A stretch of DNA of 64,000 nucleotides. It comes from Stenopsyche tienmushanensis. Lineage: Eukaryota > Arthropoda > Insecta > Trichoptera > Stenopsychidae. Below, in pieces: positions 37,201 to 49,984 of this stretch (its first letter is position 1; each line of letters opens with the position of its first letter). Both the position numbers and the translations under genes were made by a program. Location of the stretch: the NCBI GenBank assembly GCA_008973525.1, contig WACJ01000526.1, positions 372,001 through 436,000 of the forward strand, read 5' to 3'. Under the pieces are notes generated by a model, which saw only the letters and a program-made list of their open reading frames with translations, searched no databases and had not been told where the DNA came from.

Positions 37201-37227
37201 ATGGTATATCTTTTTACATATATATTT

Positions 37228-38151
37228 TTATTCCAATTCCCTATATATATCATCATTTTGCTTATTGGACGAAGGATAATTAAAAATAAAATTATCATGA
37301 TAATTGAGTCCTTGTTTAAGTGTTTCTGGCAATTCCAACTGAGGAACTACTTTTACCAGATTTTCTCTTCCAATGATTTCGCGAACTTTGTGCAAGCCGA
37401 TATTCAATAAAGATAGAGGCTTGGTTTCAATCCCTCCCTTGTAAATCATTCTTATTTCAGCCCCCCAGTGATTAGATGAAACAACTGGAAAGAGGGTTTT
37501 TCCTTTTAAGCCTTTAAATGCTACTCCATGGAATTCCCCAAGGGCTGACCCGAAGCCAAGCGTTCCTTCATTCATGTTGAGAAATATGTAGAACTTCCAC
37601 GAAGCCATGAAATCTTCTTCGCTTTTCGGATACTTCACTCCTACTCTTTTTCCTCCATGGTATAAGCTCAGGTTTTTCAAATTCCATCCCCAACTATGCT
37701 TTGTATTTCCCACAGCAGACCAATTACCTCGGCGTCGTAATGGAGCTTCAATTGTTGCTACACCCACCGTTGGATTTCCACCCCAATTATTCCACGGCCA
37801 GCAAATCTCCCAAACGTGAAAACCAGTGTTGAATCCAACCTTCCCCCGAATAGCTTCACTAGATTTAGAAGCAGATGATCTAATGCATGTAAAAGGATCA
37901 TCTAACTTGATTTTCATGTAAGAGGAGCTGTCGTTAGGGTTCCATGCGTGAGCCAGACGCACGTCTATCTCGGGCAATGGTACCTGTAACAACAACTCCA
38001 CCCAATGGGGAGATATTTTTAATCCCATAAAATTAACCTTGAGCCAAGAGTTGATATTATCTAAGCTATCCATTTGAACAAGAGGTGATCTATCTTCAAT
38101 TAAACGATCCAAGAGATCCAGCATTTCAAGCTGCGAATTAGATTGGTTCAT
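37228..38151 (-). CDS. SPRY domain/SOCS box protein, SPSB/gustavus-like
   Basis: The product is a 307-residue protein encoded in one uninterrupted frame. SPSB proteins are substrate receptors of Cullin-5 ubiquitin ligases. SPRY hallmarks in order are HAWNPND, IRGKVGFNTGFHVWEICW, VGVATIEAPL, HSWGWNL, LYHGGK, GVAFKGLKGKTLFPVVSS and EIRMIY; a SOCS-box-like segment follows. The Elongin-C box reads PLSLLNIGLHKVREI, with glycine where the family has cysteine; the Cul5 box keeps an LxLP pattern (LELP). A C-terminal tail of about 20 residues extends past the usual end. I chose the ATG at 38151: a splice acceptor on the same strand lies just upstream (AG at 38170-38169), so a 5' UTR exon is likely. 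The single coding exon hints at a retrogene. Weak binding to Elongin C is inference. Confidence 0.9.
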   Translation of the reverse strand: MNQSNSQLEMLDLLDRLIEDRSPLVQMDSLDNINSWLKVNFMGLKISPHWVELLLQVPLPEIDVRLAHAWNPNDSSSYMKIKLDDPFTCIRSSASKSSEAIRGKVGFNTGFHVWEICWPWNNWGGNPTVGVATIEAPLRRRGNWSAVGNTKHSWGWNLKNLSLYHGGKRVGVKYPKSEEDFMASWKFYIFLNMNEGTLGFGSALGEFHGVAFKGLKGKTLFPVVSSNHWGAEIRMIYKGGIETKPLSLLNIGLHKVREIIGRENLVKVVPQLELPETLKQGLNYHDNFIFNYPSSNKQNDDIYRELE

Positions 38152-38170
38152 ACTCTTCAAACTCAAATCT

Positions 38171-38700
38171 GAAATTAAAAGAATAATAATTTATCCACAG
38201 AGATACGCAAATTTCAGTACTACCTTATTGATTATATTTGACCAGAATACATTATAAAGTGCCGTTTGGTAAAGACCTAAGTCAATGTAAAATCTTTGTT
38301 GCTCTAACAAAATAAAAATGAAAAAGAACTCATCACAAACATTATAATTTTGATTCCGCAATTCATCCATAAATTCTATCCACTCAACTATTTCTCACAA
38401 TAATTTTTTTTTTTAATCTTATATGTGGAAGCTAATAAGAAATCGATACATGTTTTCATTTAATTCATTGTATAAACCATATATCAAAAGCAGTGAAATT
38501 ATATCCGAAACCTTTTTTTTATCGTTTTGTTTAATTAACCTATGTTTAATATGTATTTTTACAAAATAAACGTGTCTATATTAGACGAGAATTTACATTT
38601 ACAAACTTAAACTTAGGTTTTGGATTCATATCCTTATCCTAATTACAAGCTGAATTCTGACATCAAATATATTTTAGTTATCATAGAATAATATATAATA
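38171..38700. other. Upstream region of the SPSB-like gene
   Basis: This stretch presumably holds the promoter and a non-coding exon of the SPSB-like gene. I could not place either. Confidence 0.3.
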
Positions 38701-38702
38701 GA

Positions 38703-40140
38703 GGAAAAATGTCTTGTGAAAACCTCTTTGTGAGATAAGTTCCTTACACTAGCTTATAAACTAAATACATATAATACTTAACACTACTCATTCAACCGTT
38801 CGTTCTTACCTCACACATTCACGCTACCTTGCGCACACGTCGCTTAATAATGAGGACTCACATTGCTTGTTTTACATTTTTAAATAAGATGTCTTTGGGC
38901 ATCTTGTACATATATCTAAAATGTCTTCCGTCGTTGCTATGGTTGCCTAGGGACGATACAGGAGTGTTGGGATGAAGAGGAATCTTAGCATAGAAGCATT
39001 AAGTGAGCTGGAAACATATTCATTGACGTCGAGCAATCTTATTGCTCTATAAAGCCTTTTCAAATTAGTGAACGGTGTTGTGAGCGATTTTTAGCGTCGT
39101 ATTTTGCATGACTTGCCGCTTTGAAATGTTTGATTGCGATACATTACTCCAGACGGGCGCAGCGTATGTGAATGCTGGACGAATGACTATCTTAAACAGG
39201 AGAAGTTTGTTATCGGTCACTTCGTCCTAGATATATAGAAGAGAGCCTCCCCAAAGTCCGCCAGCCCTCGCGCTCGAGACGAGGAGATGTGTTCTCTCCA
39301 CCTCAGCTTCAGTGTCCAGATTCACTCCTAGATATCTCACGTGGGGTTTCCAGGAGATCAGGCAAGCTCTGATGTGGATACAAGGGTCTAAGAATGCTAC
39401 CCTGAGGGACTCCCGCAGGGAAGAGGAACGTAGTTGATTTTACGTTATTCAGCGCTACTAAGAAGGATCCATCGTTGAGATAGGAGTGGATAATTTTCGT
39501 GAGATACGAAGGAATCCCGAGAGTGATAATTTTGTGAATAGAGAGTCGAAAGACTTTTCAATATCAAGTAGCACCAACCACCAACCACGGTTTGATGCAC
39601 TCACTCGCTGATTTTTTAGTCGAAGGAGACATCAAGATATTCAACGAGGCAGAGGGTCTTGTCCATTTTGGACTCGCACCATTAAGTTTATTTTATATTT
39701 TATACATGAGAAACATCATCCGTTTAATGTTCGAGACCGAAATTAGGTTGGTCGAGTCCGGACTTGTGCGGATGGGGCCCCATCCAGGTACGCTGGGGAC
39801 AGCTGGGGCATCGGGGACGCCAGGAGCACTGAGGACAGGCCCTTCTTTCATTCTGTTGAGCGTCGGGAAGTTTTCTGGCATGAGTGCGTTCGCGGTGGGT
39901 GACACTTTTGAGGCTGTAGTAATCGAATTTCAGCAAGCACAGCACAGTGTCTTTTCGGGGGCACTCGTTGGGTCCGTGCGATCGGTCACATCGAACACAG
40001 CGTTCGGCTAGGAAGTAGTTCCTGGCTGCATGTCCGAACTCCTGACATCTGTAACATTGTGTTACTTGCGCTGGAGAGAGTTTGTATTTTCTGAGAGTCG
40101 ATTTTATATATTTGACGACGACAAATGTATTTGATGTTTT
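38703..40140 (-). pseudogene. jockey-type LINE with ORF1 zinc knuckles and deleted RT core
   Basis: On the minus strand, starting near 40100, ORF1-like text has zinc knuckles (TQCYRCQEFGHAARNY, RCVRCDRSHGPNECP). Further on, reverse transcriptase text includes IDIEKSFDSL-like residues (near 39560), PSYLTKIIHSYLN and GVPQGSIL (near 39400). It then jumps directly to VRYLGVNLDTEAE (near 39330). The segment with the YADD-type catalytic centre, normally between these motifs, is missing. After that the C-terminal tail (RPAFTYAAPVW near 39170) follows with stops. The 3' end near 38713-38750 shares a repeat with 10110-10150. The element is dead. Confidence 0.8.
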
Positions 40141-41157
40141 TCACGAGTTTATTGTCGGTTCCGTACGGAAAATACCTTAAACATCATTGAAACATTTGGA
40201 AATTCATATTTATTTTCACATGAAGACTTTTTTTAACTTTCTTAATACATACCTCACTTGAAAATAAAGATGGGCCCAATTTTATAGAACAGATGGGCCA
40301 TAATTATTAATTGAATCCTGATTTATGCTCTTCGGCGAGTGTGGATGTTGTTAGGATTCATGGTAATAATTTTGTAGCACATTTTGTAGTTCAAATTTCT
40401 CATTTAGTTTTTAGAAAGAAAATATTTGCCACTCATACAAAGTACTATTTAACAGATGGCATACTATTGTAGTGGTCTTCTGGCAGTAAAGAGAATTGGT
40501 CAAAGTAAATATATAAATTTACGCTGTGTCGGTGAAAGAAATTCTTATAAATCTCGAATACGCACATTTAAAGAAAGATAACGTAAACAGCGCTGCATAT
40601 TTATTAAATAAGGATTTATGGAATGCTTAAGGTTAAAAAGAGTTTCAGACTTGCAAGCGAGCAAATTTGTAATACATAGTTATATTTCTAAATAACATAG
40701 TATATGTTGTGCCACAAGCACAAATTCGCAAAAGAATATTAACATTCTACATGGTAAAATTTCTATAGGTTGTAATTTACCACTTTGGCATAGTAGCCAA
40801 AGCTCGAGTTTTAGCACATGATTGTAAATCAAATTTCCCAATTACCATAACTAAATGACGATAATAATTTACCCTTATTAGCAAAATAAAGGTGTGCTTG
40901 TGATTATGCCAATTCGCTATACATTTTTTAATTTAAATAAATAGTTCGCACGATAGGAATCTTTCATACTTTTTTGCAATTCGTTGGACATGTAAAACAT
41001 AAACAATCTATTTATAAACTTAGCCAATTTTTAAAATGATCGATTAAAATAATTAAAATCGATATTGACATAATACACATTCTAACGCAAGCAATTTTCA
41101 TAAATCAGTTTTCTAGTCTAGTTGCATAAAATCACGATCATAACCAAAAAAATACTG
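40141..41157. other. No supported gene
   Basis: This is AT-rich spacer between the LINE and the hAT element; nothing else is readable. Confidence 0.4.
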
Positions 41158-41261
41158 TTATGTTGGCCTGACGTGCAGAGGTCAAGCAGCCTTCGTTGCT
41201 GCGTCCGTCAATCCGTCGGACCATCAGATCAACGATGACCGACAACGGTTTTTGTCAGGAT

Positions 41262-42283
41262 TAGGGAATCCAATCCCGGGATCCCGGATCCCGGGAACCC
41301 GGGATCCCGGACAGTTTTAGGTACTTAAGAATCCCGGGATTAGAAAACGTAATCCCGAAAATCCCGGGATTGAAAATTTTATCTAACAGAAATCGTACAC
41401 CTCACCAACACGACGAAGGCTACTAAATCGAAACATTCCCGACGAAATCTGGACGCTTGGAAACAGTGGCGTAATTACTAATTTGCGAACTTAGGCGACG
41501 CATAAGAGCAGTGACTGTCTAATCTATGTATACATACATAGCGTACATGTATGTTTTTCAAAATGTTATAGTAACCTTTCCCTACCGGTGATGTATTTAC
41601 TACACCTCGACGAATAATGGGAATATCGATATGATATATAATAGATACGGGGTTCAGATTTTTTGTATTCCTCCGTAATATAATTACAAATTACATCAAA
41701 GTATTATAGTATATAAGTATTCATCTGCAGCGACGGAAATAAATAATTTGTCGGAAAATCGGGAATTTTGCGATTTTTAGTTCGTGTCTCAGCAGAAAAG
41801 AATTTTATCAGTCACATTGATGGTGTTATACGAAAATGAGGGCTCACGCGATCATCAACTCGAACTAGTATTTAAATATCTGATGACGATACCTCCAACG
41901 AGTGTGGAGGCTGAGCGTGCATTTTCAGCAGCAAGTTGTCTGACTTCCAAATTCAGATCCAGACTAAATGACGAAACACTAATGTTTAATGTTAATGTTA
42001 CTTCGGGCATATTTTCAAAATAAAATTTGAATTTTTTAGTGTTTTATTTATCTATTTTTGAATTGTATTTTTATCTTTTCTTAAATAAATAAAATTCTTT
42101 GGCCTTCAAGGATTTTTTATATTGAACAAATGGACTGATTAGTAATTTTTGATCAAATTCATCAAGGTAATTTCTTAAAATATTGAAAATCCCAATCCCG
42201 GGATCCCGGGACTGGTCCCGGGATTGTCTAATGGAATCCCGAAATCCCGGGATCGAAATTTTGGCTCGGGATTGGATTCCCTA
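41262..42283 (+). mobile_element. hAT element with CCCGGG-rich subterminal repeats, copy 1
   Basis: The element is 1,022 bp. Its ends TAGGGAATCCAATC are inverted, and the flanking 8-bp duplication GTCAGGAT is perfect (41254-41261 and 42284-42291). Subterminal sequence at both ends is dense in CCCGGGATCCCGG-type palindromes. It is internally deleted and encodes only the hAT C-terminal dimerisation domain. The perfect duplication and mostly preserved ends suggest relatively recent insertion. Confidence 0.95.
41784..42023 (+). pseudogene. hAT transposase C-terminal dimerisation domain remnant
   Basis: The frame contains IPPTSVEAERAFSAASCLTS followed by KFRSRLNDETL, the signature of the hAT C-terminal dimerisation domain. 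The catalytic DDE residues and the BED finger are absent, so no active transposase is made. A homologous remnant sits at about 54410-54490 on the minus strand in copy 2. Confidence 0.85.
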
Positions 42284-42291
42284 GTCAGGAT

Positions 42292-42600
42292 TATTCGACT
42301 CGAGACCGGGAGAGTATTCGAAATGAAGAAGGACCGCAGGAGTTTAATCAAATACCGGATTAGCCGCCACATGTAGAGAACCGACTTCAAATGGCGACCA
42401 AATAAAAGGAGTGGTGACAGGCAGCGTGATAGAGTGACAAATCTATTATAGTGGCGGCTGACGGCGCCGAATTCTGGATTTCGCAACCCCAGAATCCAGC
42501 GCTGCTCCGGGGAAAACCTTCTCGCCCGAAGTCTAAACCAAGAAGAAGACAAGAGGCCCCAGTAAGGGCGCGAACCCCTATATACAATAGTATCTTTGCG
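42292..42600. other. GC-richer block flanking the hAT insertion
   Basis: Together with 41158-41253 this forms a more balanced-composition block (GCGTCCGTCAATCC; CTGACGGCGCCGAATT) that the hAT element split. It may be an older LTR or transposon. The overlapping minus-strand frames here have no recognisable domain. Confidence 0.4.
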
Positions 42601-42724
42601 ATAAAAAAAACTCGTATGAAATGACATAGATGAATCGACAAAAAGATATTATAAAATACTTTTTACGAAATAATTAAATGGAAATACAGTCAAATATTTT
42701 AGCATAACTCTAAATGAAAAAAAA

Positions 42725-43020
42725 AATGAAAGGAACATAAAAAACAGCGAGAAGAACTTGATACTCAGTAGATTGCATTGGCTCTTTGAGAGAAATGTAA
42801 AGTTATCAGTGTCTAAGGAATTATTGATCTATAAACAGATTTTAAATTCAGTAGAAATGTATGGAGTAGTACTAAAGCGATCAATATAAAAAAATAACTT
42901 CAATGCAAAGTATTGAGAAATAAATTAAACTCCTTCTTGGTACGCCCGTAATAGTGACAATAGTATATGTTGATGAAGAAATATGCTAGTATACTAATGT
43001 CGAGTTTTGATAGTTGAATG
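42725..43020 (+). pseudogene. jockey-type LINE 3' fragment
   Basis: The C-terminal part of a jockey reverse transcriptase ORF can be read with stops: LHWLFERNVKLSVSKELLIY, then KQILNSVEMYGVVL and a WYARNSD block. This corresponds to the region after the RT core. The rest of the element is absent. Confidence 0.7.
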
Positions 43021-45018
43021 ATTGTAACTTAATATTGAGAGGGCTGAAAAAAGCAGCAAACAATTGTCGAGCAGAAAAATCATGTGACTAAACAAACGCA
43101 GGCAAAACAAATTATTGTTTATAATCAAACAGTGGCAGTGCTAGAAAATGGAGAATAAAGACCATTTCTTAGTTCAACAGGAAACCTGCTTTTATTTTCA
43201 TATTAAATGGATATTTCCAGTCAAACTGTTTGGTAAAGGCAGCTGCATGCTTATTTTGGCAGCTGCTATTTCAACAACGAGCTCTGGAAAGTAAGAATTG
43301 AATCACTCTATTTGAATTTACTGAAACAATGAAATGTCAATTCGATAAATCATCCTAGTATACCACAAGGGTGTCAAACTCGCGACCCAGCCAAGAAAAC
43401 ATACACCAGAATGCGTAATTAAAGCTAAATCTAAATTGTTGCTGTATTCTGCGATCTGGTGGTGATTTTGCGCTTTATTCTGTTTCTGGATTCCGTAATA
43501 CAGAAGTAGATAAATCAATGTAATGACTATTTGAAGAAAAAAAATCCATAAATATCATTTAAGAATGACGAATATAAATTTAAAAAGCCATGTATTATGT
43601 AAGATTTTTGCAAATTATTCTAATATGACTTTGTCTTGAATATCTCGATATGTAAACATGCGGTATGAAAATAATATATTTGTGTTATTAGAGCAGCCGT
43701 GGGGAAAAAGGTCGACACTTCAATGATCGCATGCCAAAGCTCACGTACATGGATTATAAACGATACGCTTCTTAGGGGAAAAATATATCATTATAAGTGT
43801 CGAATAATTATACAAAACGCATTCGTAGAGATAGCCTAATTTGTTGTTTCTATAAAAATAGCTCTCAATTACGAAGTTCCAATATTCTCAGTTCAATAAC
43901 CAAAGTATCCAACAGTATGAAAATAGTCTATGTTAAATTGTACGCAGTCTTTGACATTTGTAATCAGCAAATGTCGTCGACTCTGTGCTACTTTACGTTG
44001 CAATGACTTCTCTCCAGATTTCTTTTTTTATAACAAATGTACTTGAAGAATAAATAATATATATTTTGCATTTTCAAATGCAAATGGAGGTGATTGGCAT
44101 TCGGTATGATTCAAATTTGTAGGCAAAATTTATTCAAGTTATCGTGCCTGAGTTTTAGAAATATCTATTAGTAAAACATGAAATTATGCGAATATTCGCA
44201 TGTGAAATTATTTCGGCATTTGGAAGTACTTATCGGTGAGATCAGTGGGTTATTTTCATTTATGAATGGAAATGAGTCTCCAGTCAGATCCAGAATTAAC
44301 GAGGCTCACCTTGGGTTAGTTTTAAAAGTAATAACTGCTTGCAATATTTTCTCCGAAGTAGGAAATATGCAGAAGCATAGAAGAAATTTCAAGTGTCAGG
44401 AAGAAAACATTAAATTATTGTCCTTGTCTTTTTTATTTTTGTACGCTTTGAAATAAACCTACCTTTCTATGAAAAATATTAGTTTTTTTTACGGTCCACC
44501 TATACTTTTATTTATTTTGACCCATCATAGCCTTTGGATTTGAGGTCCTTGGCGTACACGATACTATATATAGCTTAAGCTATTAGCTATGTAATGCTTA
44601 TATTTACTAAATTACTATTAATAATCTTATATTAATTTGTATAAAATCACGAAGGGTTATTGAGTATGGCTTTCTTTTAAAAAAGTTAAAATGCTTCACT
44701 CATAATACATTTACAAACATAATTGGTTGCCGTTTTTTGCTCCAAAAATAACGCTAAGTAAAATCTAAATATAACGGGTTTACGGGCAAAAATAATCTGA
44801 TAAAGTTATATGATTTCGATATACAAATACTTTCCTTCTGTAACGAAAATAATCTTTCTAAAGACCGTAAATTTTGGTCATAAACTGCTATAACATTTTG
44901 AAAGACAACAGATTTCACATTAAGCGTAGCAAAACCCAAAGAGAAAAATATTTAATGTAACAAATAAAAAACATAAAACAATGTGATCTTTAAATTTCAT
45001 TTTATCATATTTGCTGAA
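43021..45018. other. No supported gene
   Basis: The 92-codon frame at 44178-44456 and others here have no assignable motif. At 43363-43390 a GGGTGTCAAACTCGCGACC string resembles a hAT terminal repeat, without a partner found. Confidence 0.35.
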
Positions 45019-45079
45019 AACTCGTTTCATTATAAAAAATATAGACAGTCCGTCTATATTTTTTATAATGAAACGAGTT
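45019..45079. repeat. Perfect 28-bp hairpin
   Basis: Arms 45019-45046 (starting AACTCGTTTCATTATAAAAA) and 45052-45079 are exact reverse complements, separated by 5 bases. There is no mismatch in 28 pairs, although the surrounding DNA is decayed. Confidence 0.95.
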
Positions 45080-48000
45080 GACGAGACGTGTATTTAAAAA
45101 TATTCATCGATTCGATTCGGTTCTTTAAAATATTGTATTTTTATATATATTTACAGAAATCGTGTAATCGATGGTTCTAGTTTTAATGTTTACATGAGAT
45201 AATATAAAAAATGATTAATAGATGCTAATGAATTGGCCAAATTTTTGCTAATTTCAGTGTGTTAGCGACTATTTTTTCTTAGAAGAGTTTTTAATATAAA
45301 CTTTAAAAAATATGATGAGAAATCACATTTTTTAAATAATAGTTAATAGCTTAAAAAATCAATATTTAATAAATTATAAGGATTGGTTTTGCAGAATTAT
45401 CTCTTTATTCCCCTATTAATAACATATTGATATTGATCAATTTAAATTTAAAATCTTTCTTTGAATCGAATGTATTTTTCGATCAATTAGGAATAGTATA
45501 TACGCAAATAATTTATTAAGTATTGCCAGCAGTATATAAGGTTAAATTTAGGTCATGCAGATACTATCAGTTAATATAAAGACACGTGTAAGAAATATTT
45601 GTGTAAAATATTGATAGTTAGATATTTATTTAATTTATTTGATAACCTTTTCTAGCTAAGGCTAAAAGATAAATTCACTTTAAATTACTATAGTAACAGG
45701 ATTTCAGGCAGTTCAATCTGAATATTAATATCAGCATAAAAATAAACTTGGATGATTGAGAGTATTTATGCTGTCAGTCAACCAGGTTCATATATGATTG
45801 ATTATGATTTTGTGTCAATGCCTTAGATTCCATCCTGTTAAATGAATCAATTCATTTATTTTAGCCATACCAATGACCTGTCAAGATGAGAGGAAGATTG
45901 GGGTATCCCTAATCACTTCATTAGAGGCTTTAAATTAACAATATAGTATGTTAAGCTAAAATATTGATGGAAAGCAAAGACAAAATGAAGGCATAATTTG
46001 AGTAATTAGAACGTATTTAATGGTATTTCCAATACTTTTCATCATTTGTTGCTTCTGTGAGCTTAAAAATTTGATAAAAATACAAAAAAAAAATCTAAGG
46101 GTCCCTAAAATGCTAGATGTCAATTATTATTATAGCATTAGTAAGTAACTTTATGGTCATTCAATATAGGAAAATTATTATAATAAAAGTGATATTTTTC
46201 CTTATGAAGTGATGTCACGCCATGATACATATAAGCAAATATTAATATGATAACCCTAGTTGAAGTTAGATAAGACTAAGATTCTGGCACGATCAAATGT
46301 GATGTATATAAATATAGTTATACTGTTCTAAATACATTATTTCAATAATCATCTAAGTACACAGAGAAAAACAAGCAATGCTCATACAAAATGGTCACAA
46401 GGAAAAATATACATTATAAAGTTAAATTTAATATATAAGATGAGAGCTGTTAAAAATATTAAAGAAAATATTACTTGCATCGGAATATTATGTAAAACCC
46501 TTCCCTGCAAAGAATTAGACACAATGCAAATAACCACAAAGCATGTACGAGGCACCGATTCACGTCAGCAAATGATTCTCATCTATAAAATATTTCATAT
46601 TTATAGTCCTGTTTGCAAAACTACGCGGGTATTCCTTTTTATCGATAGTTCTCCTTTGTCACTGAAATAGAATTTAAATGCGTCTTAATGAAATCACCTC
46701 AGGAATCAAAAAACGTGTAGGTCGGCTTAATTCGGTCACGAAATAAATTTTACGTTTTATGCAAATACACACTGTTTGAATGGTTCAAATATAAAAATTA
46801 CACAACGAATCCATATAAACGTAGATCAAGGATTCAAAATTCGCTGTAAATACTAATCTTGATTTGAGAGTATTCAAGTTCATTCAAAGGGTTAAATAGG
46901 ATTTTTTAGCACCCCCTTGATAACGTAACAAGTCTACCTCGTCTACAAAATGCTTATGTAAAATTACAAGATCATGTAAAAATATATTTTAAATTTCACT
47001 CGAATTATTAATTTTCATTCGCACGCGGGGACTGTAATAAACAAATTTTAGAAGCATGAAAGCGACTAATGTAATTATTTTTGGTATTGAATATATTGCA
47101 CTTGAAATATTCCTATTAATTGGTATCATTTTTTCAGATGCTATAAATTAAAGCAATAACTACGAAACATATCTATACATAATGACGCAATTACTGTCGA
47201 AGGCTTATTGAACTTTAAGTCATTGCAAGTCACAGGATGTTATTATTATATTACATTCTGAAGAGAATCACAAAAGGCTGTTGCGATGAGAGAGCATTGT
47301 AGCTACTGAGATAGTTCACTTTCTGATTATTATATTTGATTGTTCGATTAATACTGTCCAAAATAGCAATAACTACCTAAACATCTATCGTATAAACATT
47401 GCGTAATTCAATGTATAAGAATTTAAAAAAATAATAGAAAACGACACCCAAGAATATGAAAAAATATTCTGTTGGAATAAAAATTTTCATACATTTTCCC
47501 TTTCAACTCTCACTATTATATTTTTAAGTTTTTTAAAAGGCAAAATTTTAATTGAATTTTTACCTTTGTCTGATATTTCGAATCACCTATCGGATTTATT
47601 ATCAAGGATATATGTAAATCAAAAAATTACTAATGGATTGTGATTTATTTCACAATTATTGAATCATTGTTTCAGTTTCATTTTGCAGATTAATACACGC
47701 TTTATTCTTTATTTCATAATCAAAAGAGGCCAATGGGTGTCATTATAACTGTTTTTCTCATAAAATTTAATGAAGGCTATTTAAATGTTTGTATTTTCTC
47801 TCCAACTTGTCATGAAAACGATAAATCTCGTCTTGGTAATTAGCTATTTATCTAAGTAAACAGCACAATGATGTCAAGTAAACACAAACGAAGTGATAAG
47901 CTCACTGTAAATGCTTAGAAATTATAAGAAAAACTAAATTAAAAGCAATAAATCATATCGATAGAAATATATTTTCATGCCGATTGGCACATGTCTAAAT

Positions 48001-48259
48001 AAACATATTTTAGCAATTGTGATTACTAAAATAAGAATGCGCTTTATCAAATTTGTTTATTCCGTTTTATTGAAAAATTCTGCATTTATTTATATAATTC
48101 TGTTGTTAACTATGATTAAGACATAAATTGATTTTCATCCATTATAATCACTATGGAAGCATTAACAGAAAGTATTTCATCTTTGAAAATACAAAATCAA
48201 TTCCAAATTATCAGTATATATTCATTTTATTTAAAGTAACAGACCAAATAAGAAACTTC
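45080..48259. other. 3.2 kb without supported gene
   Basis: This is AT-rich sequence on both strands. The 76-codon frame at 46440-46670 lacks any recognisable motif. Confidence 0.45.
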
Positions 48260-48790
48260 TTAATAGGCCATATCCGTTATTAGATGTAAGTGAAGTGAAA
48301 AGAAATCACAATTTTTTTTCTGTTGTAAAATATTTTTTATTAAAAAAAACTTTAATATTAATCCAAAAACGAATGTTCCATCATAAATATTATTTATTAA
48401 TGTTACCAGTATAAATTTATGTCGTGGAGATTCGACTAGTATCCAACCCAAATTCCTTGTTTGTGCGATTTTCCTGTGCAACAAAGATAGTCCCTAACTG
48501 TAGATTACGGATAGCCAATTATCGTTGATAATTTCTCGATTGTTTAACGAGAATCTGATTCCGCCATCGACTTTATCTAATTTTTGAGATTGTCCTTTTC
48601 AAACGGCGTCCTCGAGTTCTCTATTTTTATTTTTAAACCGTTGAAACCAACGATGACACTTATTTAGTTTCAAAATATTCCCATAAGTATCGGTGACTTT
48701 TTTCAGTGCTTCGTTTGCCTTAAACCCTTGATCGAACAAAAAAAAAGGGATAAAATGGCGCAAGTGCGATGCTTTTATTTTTGGTTTTGA
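48260..48790 (-). pseudogene. Mariner transposase N-terminal relic
   Basis: The minus strand reads, in shifting frames, FDQGFKANEALKKVTDTYG and CHRWFQRFKNKNRELEDA (HTH region, 48760-48590), then LHRKIAQTRNLGWILVE, which corresponds to the segment before WVPHEL in mariners. Catalytic parts are missing or unreadable. The clade differs from the 1727-2999 element by eye. Confidence 0.6.
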
Positions 48791-49119
48791 TATCTTTCCG
48801 CTGATGGATTTTTTTTACAGAAAAAATAAAATTGACAATCATAGCTTCAACGTCATAATAAGACTTTTGTGTTTACTGGACCGTGTTACAACAAAAACTA
48901 GAATGAGCTTATCGAAGAAATTTTGATTATTTTTCACATTATCCAATACACTTGGGTCTGTTTTTATGCGATTTTGAAGTCATGCGGTTTTCAAAAATAT
49001 TCTTATCCCTAACTTTAAATATAGAGCACAAAGCTTTTTTTATGCGAATACGCATTAAAAAAATCTAAAATGAACACTAGTGCAAGTTACAACCGTTAAA
49101 ATATCGGTTTTTATAGGAT

Positions 49120-49650
49120 GATTGAGAACAATTATCAGCATATACTGGATAAACTAGAGAATGAGTCATTAACTGTACCTGGACTTTGGGAAAAGTTTTC
49201 AATTTTGGACTGTATAAATAATGTTTTATGTGCGGTATCTCAGATAACTCCACACAGTTTAAGTTCTTGTTGGATACAATAATAAAAACTTCGACATAGT
49301 CAACTGAAATTATTAATTTGACAAATCAACTTGGTGGAGAAGGCTTTGATACTTTTTACAAAATTATGTCGATGAATTGCTTGAGGATACTTTCTTGAAT
49401 TACGATAATATCATTGGTTTGATTTTATGGCAGCGAAGAAACAGAAGACAATGTTGAAGTAGAGGAAACTCCTGCCCCCCTTACTGTAAAGATTATACAA
49501 GAAGCTAATCAACTTTGCAATAAATTATAAAATCTATTTATTGTACCTAGCTCAAATTCTGAACGAGCTTTCAAATTCCAATGCGAGCTTATGAGTTGCA
49601 TGTCTCCATATTACGAACAGCGTAAAAAAATTATGGCTAAGTCGTCATAA
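49120..49650 (+). pseudogene. hAT transposase C-terminal relic
   Basis: Near 49530-49640 the plus strand reads FIVPSSNSERAFKFQCEL, the hAT dimerisation motif (P-S-S-x-S-E-R-x-F). It is preceded by an acidic linker (EETEDNVEVEETP). Earlier text is frame-shifted. The family differs from the CCCGGG-type hAT copies. Confidence 0.6.
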
Positions 49651-49984
49651 AGTTTAGTCACTGATTACATTTTAAAAAAGACGATTTCAACACTCTATAA
49701 TGATGATTTGTAATTTGTACGATTATCATGTAAAATAAAATAAACTTTAATAAAGCAATTCTAAAATAAATGTGTATTGTGTTTTTATTTAAATTATAAT
49801 AATTTTTTAATAAACTTTTTTTTGTGCAATTTTTGGTACTTTCTATCACACTAACATGATTTTTTTTAAATAATGGAAATCTTGCCTTTTCTCCTGCATT
49901 AACTATTATTAGCTGCCTTTAAACAAATATCTTGCATTGCATCGACTTTTTTGACGTTAAATATTAAAACGGATCGCTTTTAGT

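Noticed and set aside
37201..37819. Plus-strand frames over the SPSB-like gene
   Set aside because: They are antisense shadows of the well-supported SPRY coding frame.
42175..42641. 150-codon minus-strand frame
   Set aside because: It runs across the end of the hAT element and its GC-rich flank, spanning the insertion point, so it is an accidental frame.
44178..44456. 92-codon frame as a hAT or zinc-finger transposase piece
   Set aside because: The resemblance was vague and no dimerisation or DDE motif could be found.
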